Source: Bacteroidota bacterium
GTDB taxonomy: Bacteria > Bacteroidota > Bacteroidia > Bacteroidales > JADFUO01
Length of the DNA: 7,232 bases
Assembly (NCBI GenBank): GCA_030614305.1
Contig: JAUWKH010000086.1
Coordinates: 1 to 7,232, forward strand
Direction of reading: 5' to 3'
The position numbers and the translations under genes were made by a program. A model generated the notes under the pieces. It ran no database searches. It was not told the origin of the DNA and saw only the letters and a program-made list of their open reading frames with translations. Positions 1 to 6,230 of this stretch are shown here, one piece after another (the first letter of the stretch is position 1; every line of letters starts with the position of its first letter).

Positions 1-384
1 AGTTAACAGAATTCATTTGTACTTTATTTTTTACAAATCTAATAAAAAATTCAAGAAGTCTGTGTTTATATATTTTCCGTATCATTTTTCTTTTCAGAAA
101 AATTTTCCATTAACTAATTATCAATTATTTCCCAATTTACGCCTTTAGCAGTATCTATACGGATTACTATTTTTTAGTTTTGCTATATTTACCTTTATTT
201 TACGAGAGTATATTCCAATAATTTTAGAAATATCAATGTTATTTTTAGTAAAATTATTATTTAAAATACTTCTAAAAAAATATAAAATGAAAGAAAATTC
301 TTTACTTTTCTTTCTATTTAATATACTTTTGTTTTATTTTATAAGTTTGGATAGCTATAATATTTCATTTATACTTGTAAGAGA
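1..384. other. AT-rich intergenic stretch without a recognisable gene
   Basis: All six frames are broken by frequent stop codons and no open frame of useful length or recognisable protein appears. The stretch is dominated by A/T runs. No tRNA-like cloverleaf, convincing hairpin terminator or direct repeat array is visible by eye. The only feature I can support is a promoter-like element at 342-349, listed separately. It is the left flank of the accessory module and may be the remains of an older boundary, but nothing in the sequence proves this. Confidence 0.6.
342..349 (+). promoter_or_regulatory. Bacteroidota -7 promoter element for the sce7726-type gene
   Basis: TAAGTTTG is an exact match to TAnnTTTG, the -7 element used by the Bacteroidota housekeeping sigma factor. 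It ends 35 bases before the ATG at 385, giving a leader of roughly 30 bases. The partner -33 TTTG is not at the usual distance: the TTTG at 328-331 is only 10 bases upstream, so the promoter is supported by one half-site only. Confidence 0.4.
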
Positions 385-1167
385 ATGATTAATATGGATG
401 CTATAACAAGTGAAATAAGTCAACAATTTGCTATGGAACTAGCAAGGACTTACAATGTTCTTGCGTCAACTAATACTTTGAGAAAAGTGTTGAGTTCTGT
501 TTTTACGAAAATCGATTTAGCATCATATACCAAGTTTCAGTTACATTCTCTGTTTAACGAAATTATCCTTAATAACTATTCTGGCGAATTATTTGTTAAA
601 AGCTTATTAGTTGATTATTTTATTCAAGAAGATGTTGTTGCTGCATTTGAAATAAAAACCAATAATTGCCGACTTGATTTTTTACAGGTTAATGGCTCAA
701 CAATTAGTTATGAAATAAAATCAGCGGTTGATAATTTGCAAAAACTAAAAAGACAGATTGAAGATTATACTGAACTTTTTGAATATAATTACGTGGTTAT
801 TGGCAAAAATCATCAGTTTAACATTAGAAAAGAATTACCTAAAAAGTATGGGATTTTTATTGTTGAAAAAGGGAAATTACGAGAGAAGAGAAAAGCACTA
901 AAAAATTCATTAATAAATCCAAAATCCCAACTTAGTATATTTACAAAAAAAGAGTTAATAGATAATTTTAACTCATCAAAAATGTATAGAATACTCAAAG
1001 AATTTTCAGCAAATAAAATTAATATTACATTTAGAGAAGTATTGAAAAGAAGGTATTATAAGAAATGGCAATTTCTTTTTAATAATAAGGATGAGATATT
1101 ACCGGTAGATTATCAATATTTTTATCATCATAATATTACTCCATCAATTATTTACGGACAGCGGTAA
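385..1167 (+). CDS. sce7726 family protein, PD-(D/E)XK nuclease-like
   Basis: This 260-residue protein matches the sce7726 family, whose function is not established and whose genes are commonly found beside sce7725 genes. The centre carries the family core: RLD (Asp98) followed by EIKS (Glu110, Lys112), then a helix with Gln124 and Tyr128, and a strand YVVIG at 136-140. The Asp, Glu-x-Lys and Gln pattern resembles the PD-(D/E)XK nuclease fold, with Glu68 in the preceding helix as a possible extra active-site residue. Cleavage of DNA or RNA is inferred, not shown. The C-terminal 90 residues are very basic and Asn/Lys-rich. Start choice is uncertain: ATG 385 lies immediately after AAGAG (379-383), while ATG 394 has better spacing from it and would give a protein three residues shorter. 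The gene converges on the sce7725/beta-type gene and overlaps its end by 24 bases. No signal peptide or membrane segment is seen. Confidence 0.8.
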   Translation: MINMDAITSEISQQFAMELARTYNVLASTNTLRKVLSSVFTKIDLASYTKFQLHSLFNEIILNNYSGELFVKSLLVDYFIQEDVVAAFEIKTNNCRLDFLQVNGSTISYEIKSAVDNLQKLKRQIEDYTELFEYNYVVIGKNHQFNIRKELPKKYGIFIVEKGKLREKRKALKNSLINPKSQLSIFTKKELIDNFNSSKMYRILKEFSANKINITFREVLKRRYYKKWQFLFNNKDEILPVDYQYFYHHNITPSIIYGQR

Positions 1168-2226
1168 CTGAGAATCTTCATCAATAACTGTTTTAATACA
1201 ATGTAAATAATGCTCCATTGCTATTTTTTTGAATTTTGCCTGGCTTTTTCCTGTTTCCTGACCATTTGATATTCTTTCTAATGTTTTGTATCCTGCATTA
1301 TCTGCTAAAAACTGCGGAAAATTCCCTATTAATTTTTCTACTATTTTGGAACTCAGAACATCTGGAACAATGGTTGTTTCAAACTCCTCTAATCTTTTTA
1401 TGTCTCCTCTATAACCATAATACATATTATCAAATGGGTCATAAAAGATAAAACCCGGGCTTATAGTTCCTCCAGCGGATAAATCGTCTTTCTTTATACC
1501 AACGTAATCCCCAAAAGCCTGAAAATCATAATTTCTGAATAATTCAACCAAACTATTATCAGCATCAGCAACAATGTTACCATGTTCCAATTTTATATTT
1601 TGAATATCCATGTTTATTGCACTTCTAATTAAAACCTTTACAGCTGCATTAATTGCATTAATATTTGCTCTGTGTTTTCTGAGTAAAGGACTTGTTATGG
1701 ATGCAGTATCTAAGTCATAGAATAGAAAGTCAGAATCTGATCTAATACATTGAGTTATTTCAATGTGATCTTGATCAAATGTATTGTGAAAAGTACGGAA
1801 AGCAATATTTGGAAAAATATTTTTTAAATGACCAAATTGAGTCTGAATCGTATTTGTCTCGCCAGTTTTGCGTGTTAATGAAGAAATGACAGGAATGACT
1901 TTTTCTTTACCTGCAAATTGACTAAAAAAATTTATCCTTGCATCAATATCTTCAATAACAGAACGGGTGAATGCAACAACTTCATTATTTGTACTACTAT
2001 TTATTTGTAAATAAACAGGTAAATCAATAAAGACTTTTTGTGCGTTAATATCATTTACCAGTTCCGAATAAATTTCAAATGAGGTCTTTTTATTATTCTT
2101 GCGATCTTTATCTTTTATTATTTCTATTAATGGAAATATTTTTCCCCCAAAGTCTGACTCTTTTAAAACAATTATTTCTTGTTGCCTAACACGAAATATC
2201 GGCATGTATTTTAAATCAGTAATCAT
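1144..2226 (-). CDS. sce7725 / T4 beta-type family protein
   Basis: This 360-residue protein resembles the sce7725 family and the related phage T4 beta-protein family (PF14350). I cannot separate the two by eye. It opens with the family-like MPIFRVRQQE (residues 8-17). A series of hydrophobic strands follows: FPLIEI (31-36), FIDLPVYL (66-73), VIPVIS (110-115), FRTFH (143-147) and FLFYDLD (167-173). Then comes the conserved-looking FGDYVGI (238-244) with a Gly-Gly and aromatic segment to about 264, and a C-terminal helical tail ending in an HYLHCI-like motif (339-344). The evenly spaced strands suggest an alpha/beta barrel, which is inference. There is no known catalytic activity. Its ATG shares ATGA (2223-2226) with the stop of the upstream cyclase-like gene, which suggests translational coupling. 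The neighbouring sce7726-type gene supports the family call. Its last 24 bases are antisense to that gene. Confidence 0.65.
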   Translation of the reverse strand: MITDLKYMPIFRVRQQEIIVLKESDFGGKIFPLIEIIKDKDRKNNKKTSFEIYSELVNDINAQKVFIDLPVYLQINSSTNNEVVAFTRSVIEDIDARINFFSQFAGKEKVIPVISSLTRKTGETNTIQTQFGHLKNIFPNIAFRTFHNTFDQDHIEITQCIRSDSDFLFYDLDTASITSPLLRKHRANINAINAAVKVLIRSAINMDIQNIKLEHGNIVADADNSLVELFRNYDFQAFGDYVGIKKDDLSAGGTISPGFIFYDPFDNMYYGYRGDIKRLEEFETTIVPDVLSSKIVEKLIGNFPQFLADNAGYKTLERISNGQETGKSQAKFKKIAMEHYLHCIKTVIDEDSQLPLSVNN

Positions 2227-3029
2227 AATTGTGTGATTTTTAATGTTTTTAGCTTATCAATTTCTTCCTTCTCAAAACTTATATCTTGTTCATAAAATGT
2301 AATATTATCAATATATTTTGCTAAAAAATAGTTATACTCGATCGCAAGCCATTTGAATTTGACGTGGATATTTTCTTCTTGCTGAGACTGTTGTAATGCT
2401 TTTTCGATTACATTTTTATATTCGGAAAAGAAACCTGTTTTATCATCAGTTTTGATAACATTATAAAAAGGATTTATATGGTAAATCTCGCGACTTGATT
2501 TTAAAAAGTTTTCTTTATTAAAAGCGTCCTGATCATTCAAACCAAAACCATTTAGAAATTTCACAAACTTCTTGGAAATTATGATTCTTGGGTAAATGGC
2601 TTGTGTGCTTTCCATTAGATAGGCGTTTGCCAATGGAACGCCAAAAGCAATGTCTTCTTCATCTAACATCCAACCAAAATCAATACCTCCCCTTATAAAA
2701 TAGCCCATTTCAGAGAAACGTTTAAACAGATTGCTTACTGTAAAAAGTATTTCAACTGCTAAAGATTTATCATTAAAAGGATCAACGGTAATACAGATGT
2801 TATCACTAAAAAGATAATAATTGCAATTAAATTTATCCATTAATCCAATAACATTTTTGAAAACTCTGACAAAATCATTGGCCTTTTGTGAAATATACTT
2901 ATAAGAATTGTTATTTTCATCCGCATATGACATTGCTTCAACCTCAAACTCATAAAGTTTATTTTTAAAGCCTAATACGTCAAGGAAGACAACAATTCGC
3001 TGCTGATATTTTAGCTTAATATTTTGCAA
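2223..3029 (-). CDS. class III nucleotide cyclase-like protein, divergent
   Basis: This is a 268-residue soluble protein of a widespread but mostly unnamed family built on the class III adenylate/guanylate cyclase fold. Visible landmarks are RIVVFLDVLGF (11-21, Asp17 at the first metal site), YLFSDNICITV (72-82, Asp76 at the second metal site), RGGIDFG (113-119), and FGVPLANAYLMES (129-141) followed by YPRIIIS (146-152). A C-terminal KFKWLAIEYN segment (224-233) is also typical of this family. Aligning FGVPLANAYLM to the cyclase G-xx-VN-x-AaR helix puts Ala134 at the usual Asn and Leu138 at the usual Arg, so canonical cyclase chemistry is doubtful. It may bind a nucleotide, make an unusual product, or act as a sensor. 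The start is TTG at 3029; an in-frame stop lies just upstream and no ATG precedes the first strand. It overlaps the end of the small upstream gene by 14 bases and the next gene by 4, implying one transcript. Confidence 0.7.
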   Translation of the reverse strand: MQNIKLKYQQRIVVFLDVLGFKNKLYEFEVEAMSYADENNNSYKYISQKANDFVRVFKNVIGLMDKFNCNYYLFSDNICITVDPFNDKSLAVEILFTVSNLFKRFSEMGYFIRGGIDFGWMLDEEDIAFGVPLANAYLMESTQAIYPRIIISKKFVKFLNGFGLNDQDAFNKENFLKSSREIYHINPFYNVIKTDDKTGFFSEYKNVIEKALQQSQQEENIHVKFKWLAIEYNYFLAKYIDNITFYEQDISFEKEEIDKLKTLKITQL

Positions 3030-3159
3030 TTTCTTCTAAATGATATTTGTTATTCTTATTAGGATATTTAGATAATAAAAATTCAATATAATCTGAAATT
3101 TGCTTTTGTATTTGTTTTGGCAAATTCTCAAAATCTGATATAAAACTTGTAATTTCCAT
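3016..3159 (-). CDS. small DUF2281-like protein, 47 residues
   Basis: The frame runs from ATG (3159-3157) to TAA (3018-3016). The protein begins MEITSFISDFENLPKQ and continues with a helix ending DYIEFLLSKY (residues 23-32). The LP-x-x-hydrophobic start of a helix followed by an acidic, aromatic IEFLL stretch is the pattern of DUF2281 proteins, small helical proteins often found as antitoxin-like partners in toxin-antitoxin loci. That role is inferred here, since no PIN-type toxin is adjacent. The gene lies 39 bases after the glycosylasparaginase stop and has its own promoter-like element. Its end overlaps the TTG start of the cyclase-like gene by 14 bases, so its translation may feed ribosomes into that weak start. 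Confidence 0.65.
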   Translation of the reverse strand: MEITSFISDFENLPKQIQKQISDYIEFLLSKYPNKNNKYHLEEIAKY

Positions 3160-3175
3160 AATTATTAATTTTACA

Positions 3176-3183
3176 CAAAGTTA
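3176..3183 (-). promoter_or_regulatory. Bacteroidota -7 promoter element for the DUF2281/cyclase/beta operon
   Basis: On the minus strand the sequence is TAACTTTG, an exact TAnnTTTG match. It lies in the 39-base gap after the glycosylasparaginase stop and ends 16 bases before the ATG at 3159, so the leader would be only about 10 bases. No clear -33 TTTG is present. It suggests that the three-gene operon has its own start of transcription rather than depending on the glycosylasparaginase transcript. Confidence 0.4.
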
Positions 3184-3198
3184 ATCATTTTTTAAAAA

Positions 3199-4194
3199 TT
3201 AAAATTTCAGAAAATACCCTGATTCAATTAACTCATTTTCCCCATCTTGATACAGAGCATAATCAAAACCTTTATTAATGCTAAAAGTTCCTATTTCACC
3301 TGATTTATTTATTGCTATATAACCTACCTGGAATTTTTTGTAATCCTTTTGTTTGTCTGTAATTCTTTTAATTGCTTCTTTGCATGCCTGCTGCGGAGTT
3401 TTTCCATTACGCATTAATTCCACAATAAGAAAAGCACCCAATGTTTTCATAACCAGTTCGCCAACTCCTGTAGCAACTGCTCCGCCAACTTCGTTATCAA
3501 CATACATGCCTGCCCCGATAATCGGCGAATCACCAACCCTGCCATGCATCTTATATGCCAGACCGCTGGTTGTGCAGGCACCTGCAACATCTCCGTAATT
3601 ATCAATAGCCAGCATGCCAATTGTGTCGTGGTTTTCTATGTTTATTACCGGCTCATATTTTGATTTTATTTTCCATTTTTCCCATCTTACTCTGGCTTTT
3701 TCCGTAAGTAAATCTTCTTTTGTAAATCCATTTTCAATAGCAAATTGTAAAGCACCTTTTCCGGAAAGCATAACATGTGGAGTTTTTTCCATAACCAATC
3801 GTGCTACTGAGATTGGATGTTTAATATTTTGTAGAAAAGCTACTGATCCGCAATCTCCGTCTTTGTTCATAATACATGCGTCAAGAGTTACATTTCCGTC
3901 CCTGTCGGGATTACCACCATAACCAACACTGGAGACTTTTGGGTCGGCTTCTGAAATCCGAACACCCTGTTCAACGGCATCCAAAGAAGAACCTTCTTTT
4001 TTTAAAATTTCCCATGCAGCATAATTAGCAGCTAATCCATGTTGCCAGGTTGAAACGACCAATGGCGTCTGTTCGTTATTTCCAATACCGTGAAAATGTA
4101 ATTTTCGTAATGTTTCCGCTTTTAGCGATGGAGATAACAGAAGCCCCATAGAAGCAAGCGCAGAGCCTGATAAAAATCTCCTTCTGTTTATCAT
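3199..4194 (-). CDS. N4-(beta-N-acetylglucosaminyl)-L-asparaginase (glycosylasparaginase), Tat-exported
   Basis: This Ntn-hydrolase cleaves the N-glycosidic bond between GlcNAc and asparagine, releasing aspartate, and so finishes breakdown of N-linked glycopeptides. The precursor is 331 residues, the usual length. It self-cleaves before Thr191 in the HDTIGM motif; that Thr becomes the nucleophile of the beta chain. With a constant offset of 39, all the known Flavobacterium enzyme residues are present: Trp50, Thr191, Thr209, Arg219, Asp222, Thr242 and Gly243 (Trp11, Thr152, Thr170, Arg180, Asp183, Thr203 and Gly204 there). The N-terminus, NRRRFLSG followed by a hydrophobic stretch to about residue 26, is a twin-arginine signal, so the folded enzyme should act in the periplasm. 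A promoter-like element lies upstream at 4241-4248. The gene follows the DUF7935-type gene on the same strand after 83 bases. Nothing appears truncated. Confidence 0.95.
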   Translation of the reverse strand: MINRRRFLSGSALASMGLLLSPSLKAETLRKLHFHGIGNNEQTPLVVSTWQHGLAANYAAWEILKKEGSSLDAVEQGVRISEADPKVSSVGYGGNPDRDGNVTLDACIMNKDGDCGSVAFLQNIKHPISVARLVMEKTPHVMLSGKGALQFAIENGFTKEDLLTEKARVRWEKWKIKSKYEPVINIENHDTIGMLAIDNYGDVAGACTTSGLAYKMHGRVGDSPIIGAGMYVDNEVGGAVATGVGELVMKTLGAFLIVELMRNGKTPQQACKEAIKRITDKQKDYKKFQVGYIAINKSGEIGTFSINKGFDYALYQDGENELIESGYFLKF

Positions 4195-4240
4195 ATATTA
4201 TTTTTGTTATTGTAATGATTCATATTTTTCAGTCAAACGT

Positions 4241-4248
4241 CAAACTTA
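4241..4248 (-). promoter_or_regulatory. Bacteroidota -7 promoter element for glycosylasparaginase
   Basis: The minus strand reads TAAGTTTG, an exact TAnnTTTG match, ending 46 bases before the ATG at 4194. The G-T-T-T-G-A-C tail continues into a second copy, giving a tandem 7-base repeat GTTTGAC at 4232-4245. No good -33 element is seen. It suggests that glycosylasparaginase can be transcribed separately from the gene upstream. Confidence 0.4.
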
Positions 4249-4277
4249 TAAAATATATAGTTATAATTCAGGCATCT

Positions 4278-4799
4278 TTAAAATGTCTTCCTGATTTCAT
4301 TTTTAACAAACTCAATAGCAGCATCAACTGTAGAGTGTTTCTTTTCCAGCGATATTTCAAAAATAATTTTTGCAAGGTCAGTACCTGTTGCTTTATCATC
4401 CACTTTAGTTGAAGCAGTATTTACAAGTTTTATCATTTCTTCCTTGGCATTTTTAACCAACTCCCATGCCTGAGAAGAAATATATAGCTGCTGTGATAAA
4501 TTATGCTCAAACTCTTCCCTGATTGTTTTTATCAAAGAGGTTTGTAACTGAAAGGCTGTAATATCGGGTTGATTTATTCTAAGAATAATACTTCCGGGCA
4601 AAATCCTTTCAAGTAATAAAATTATCCTCTCGTATGCTTGTAAGCGAATCGGAGTTATTACTTTCTGACTTGCAAGTTTCATCTCATCTAAGAATCTCTC
4701 CCTGTTGTTTTTAAAAAATTCTCTTAACATAAAATAAACTGCAACAAGTAAAACCAAAGATGGTAAAATGTACTTTAAAATTTCTAAAAATTCGGACAT
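4278..4799 (-). CDS. membrane-anchored DUF7935-type protein of unknown function
   Basis: This 173-residue protein resembles a conserved, uncharacterised Bacteroidota family (DUF7935 as I recall it; not verified). An N-terminal hydrophobic helix at about residues 7-25 anchors it in the membrane, and a basic segment (26-36) suggests that the remaining part is cytoplasmic. The family-like core is PIRLQAYERIILLLERI (50-66), followed by a helix with REEFEHNLSQQLYIS (94-108) and AWELVKNAKEE (111-121), with charged helices to the end. No catalytic motif is visible, so no reaction can be proposed. It faces the aminotransferase gene divergently across a 136-base gap with promoter-like elements on both strands. 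Confidence 0.7.
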   Translation of the reverse strand: MSEFLEILKYILPSLVLLVAVYFMLREFFKNNRERFLDEMKLASQKVITPIRLQAYERIILLLERILPGSIILRINQPDITAFQLQTSLIKTIREEFEHNLSQQLYISSQAWELVKNAKEEMIKLVNTASTKVDDKATGTDLAKIIFEISLEKKHSTVDAAIEFVKNEIRKTF

Positions 4800-4838
4800 T
4801 TGCTTAATATTTTAGATTCCCAAAAAAACTGCAATTTA

Positions 4839-4846
4839 CAAATTTA
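4839..4846 (-). promoter_or_regulatory. Bacteroidota -7 promoter element for the DUF7935-type gene
   Basis: The minus strand reads TAAATTTG, an exact TAnnTTTG match, ending 39 bases before the ATG at 4799. It touches the left arm of a 16-base palindrome (4845-4860), so a protein bound there could affect it. No clear -33 TTTG is found. Confidence 0.35.
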
Positions 4847-4860
4847 ATTCATTTGAATTA
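4845..4860. repeat. 16-base palindrome between divergent genes
   Basis: TAATTCA and TGAATTA form perfect 7-base inverted arms around a two-base centre. The element lies between the divergent DUF7935-type and aminotransferase genes, next to the minus-strand -7 element. It could be an operator for a dimeric regulator, but short AT-rich palindromes also arise by chance in such DNA. Confidence 0.3.
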
Positions 4861-4892
4861 TTATGATTATAAATTTCAGGATATTTATTTTA

Positions 4893-4900
4893 TATCTTTG
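4893..4900 (+). promoter_or_regulatory. Bacteroidota -7 promoter element for the aminotransferase
   Basis: TATCTTTG is an exact TAnnTTTG match ending 35 bases before the ATG at 4936, giving a leader of roughly 30 bases. No TTTG is seen at the usual -33 distance. No strong Shine-Dalgarno sequence precedes the ATG, as is common in this phylum. Confidence 0.5.
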
Positions 4901-4935
4901 CAAGTCAATTTAATAAATTCTAAACATATTTTATA

Positions 4936-6144
4936 ATGAAGCACAATAATTTATCAGACAGGGTCAATAATTTATCGGAATCTGCAACCTTGGAAATGAC
5001 CCGATTAAGCAGAAATTTAAAAGCAGAAGGACACAATGTAATAACATTAAGTATTGGCGAGCCCGATTTTAATACACCGGAACATATAAAAGAAGCAGCA
5101 AAAAAAGCGATTAATGATAATCACACTCATTATACGCCTGTTTCAGGTTTTCCCGAACTGCGTAAAGCCATAGCCGGCAAACTAAAAAGAGACTGTAACC
5201 TTGATTATGAACCGGATCAGATAGTTGTTTCCAACGGTGCAAAACAATCTATTGCCAATGTAATACTTAGCATTGTAAACCCTGGCGAAGAAGTAATTGT
5301 TCCTTCTCCTTACTGGGTTTCATACCCTGAAATCGTAAAGCTTGCTGAAGGAAAAATGATTGAAATACAAACAACTATTGAAACTGATTTTAAAGTCACT
5401 CCCGAACAAATTGAAAAAGCAATCACTAAAAAAACCAGAGCATTTATATTCAGTTCACCGTGTAATCCCACAGGCAGTGTTTATTCAAAAGATGAGTTAA
5501 AAGCCATTGCTAAAGTAATCAGCAAGCATAAAAACATATTTATAATTTCCGATGAAATTTATGAATATATCAATTTTAAAGGCAGGCATGAAAGCATTGC
5601 TCAATTTGATTTTATTAAAGATCAGGTAATTATTGTTAATGGTGTTTCAAAAGGTTATGCAATGACAGGTTGGAGGATCGGGTATATTGCAGCCCTGAAA
5701 TTCATTGCCAAAGCCTGTGATACCTTGCAGGGACAATTTACTTCGGGTGCATCGTCAATCTCTCAGCTTGCAGCTTTAAAGGCCATTGACACAGATCCCT
5801 CAGATTCGGAAGACCTTAAAAAAATGCTTAAAGCTTTTAACGAAAGAAGAAATTTAGTTCTGGAACTATTAAAAGAAATACCGGGCATCAAGGCAAATAT
5901 CCCTGACGGTGCTTTTTATGTATTCCCTGACATAAGTGATTATTTCGGTAAATCCGATGGAGAAAAAACAATAAACAACAGCAAAGATTTTTGCATGTAT
6001 ATTTTAGAAAAAGTTTACGTTGCTATTGTTCCTGGTGGTGCTTTCGGTAATTCTGATTGTGTAAGGATTTCTTATGCTACTTCAAAAGAACAAATAATTG
6101 AAGCTATAAGCAGGATTAAAAAAGCTTTGGCTGAGTTGAAATAA
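4936..6144 (+). CDS. class I PLP-dependent aminotransferase, aspartate aminotransferase-like
   Basis: This 402-residue cytoplasmic enzyme moves an amino group between an amino acid and a 2-oxo acid, using pyridoxal phosphate. It aligns along its whole length with the Thermus thermophilus aspartate aminotransferase (subgroup I-gamma). Key residues are the SIGEPDF start (39-45), Tyr66, GAKQ (101-104), PYWVSYPE (125-132), NPTG (177-180, Asn177), SDEIY (205-209, Asp206), the Schiff-base Lys239 in VSKGYAMTGWR (Arg247 at its end), and substrate-carboxylate Arg377 in VRISYA. Thr18 and Lys103 correspond to Thermus Thr16 and Lys101, which help to recognise acidic substrates, so aspartate/2-oxoglutarate is the best guess. 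Ser14 takes the place of a basic residue next to them, which argues against a confident prephenate-aminotransferase call. Exact substrate is inference. The kinase gene follows on the same strand after 86 bases, with its own -7-like element. Confidence 0.92.
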   Translation: MKHNNLSDRVNNLSESATLEMTRLSRNLKAEGHNVITLSIGEPDFNTPEHIKEAAKKAINDNHTHYTPVSGFPELRKAIAGKLKRDCNLDYEPDQIVVSNGAKQSIANVILSIVNPGEEVIVPSPYWVSYPEIVKLAEGKMIEIQTTIETDFKVTPEQIEKAITKKTRAFIFSSPCNPTGSVYSKDELKAIAKVISKHKNIFIISDEIYEYINFKGRHESIAQFDFIKDQVIIVNGVSKGYAMTGWRIGYIAALKFIAKACDTLQGQFTSGASSISQLAALKAIDTDPSDSEDLKKMLKAFNERRNLVLELLKEIPGIKANIPDGAFYVFPDISDYFGKSDGEKTINNSKDFCMYILEKVYVAIVPGGAFGNSDCVRISYATSKEQIIEAISRIKKALAELK

Positions 6145-6192
6145 AATTAATTAAGAGACTGTTTAAAACATTCCATTTCATAATTTATTTTT

Positions 6193-6200
6193 TATTTTTG
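6193..6200 (+). promoter_or_regulatory. Bacteroidota -7 promoter element for the heptose kinase gene
   Basis: TATTTTTG matches TAnnTTTG and ends 30 bases before the ATG at 6231. The surroundings are a T-rich run, so a chance match is easier here. No -33 element and no hairpin terminator are visible in the 86 bases after the aminotransferase stop, so read-through from the aminotransferase is also possible. Confidence 0.3.
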
Positions 6201-6230
6201 TTGAAATTATAAATTCATAAAACATTAATA

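Noticed and set aside
1..384. Transfer RNA or attachment site at the left flank
   Set aside because: No cloverleaf pattern, tRNA 3' end or matching direct repeat on the other side of the module could be found by eye.
813..998. Minus-strand open frame inside the sce7726-type gene
   Set aside because: It is antisense to a gene with recognisable family motifs, and its protein resembles no family I know.
1236..1451. Plus-strand open frame inside the sce7725/beta-type gene
   Set aside because: It is antisense to a better-supported gene and its hydrophobic composition follows from the AT-rich opposite strand.
2223..3029. Pycsar-type cyclase defence system
   Set aside because: The cyclase-like protein lacks the usual Asn/Arg and no Pycsar effector (TIR or membrane protein) is adjacent, so only a general resemblance to the fold is claimed.
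3184..3215. Terminator after glycosylasparaginase
   Set aside because: The A/T runs here pair weakly and have no GC stem, so a hairpin terminator is not supported.
3353..3922. Two plus-strand open frames opposite glycosylasparaginase
   Set aside because: The minus-strand gene has all active-site residues of its family; these frames are mirror effects of its codon use.
4232..4245. Tandem GTTTGAC copies as a repeat array or CRISPR fragment
   Set aside because: There are only two short copies and no spacers; they are noted only with the promoter element.
4215..4412. Plus-strand open frame across the DUF7935-type gene end
   Set aside because: It overlaps a better-supported minus-strand gene and a promoter-like element, with no recognisable product.
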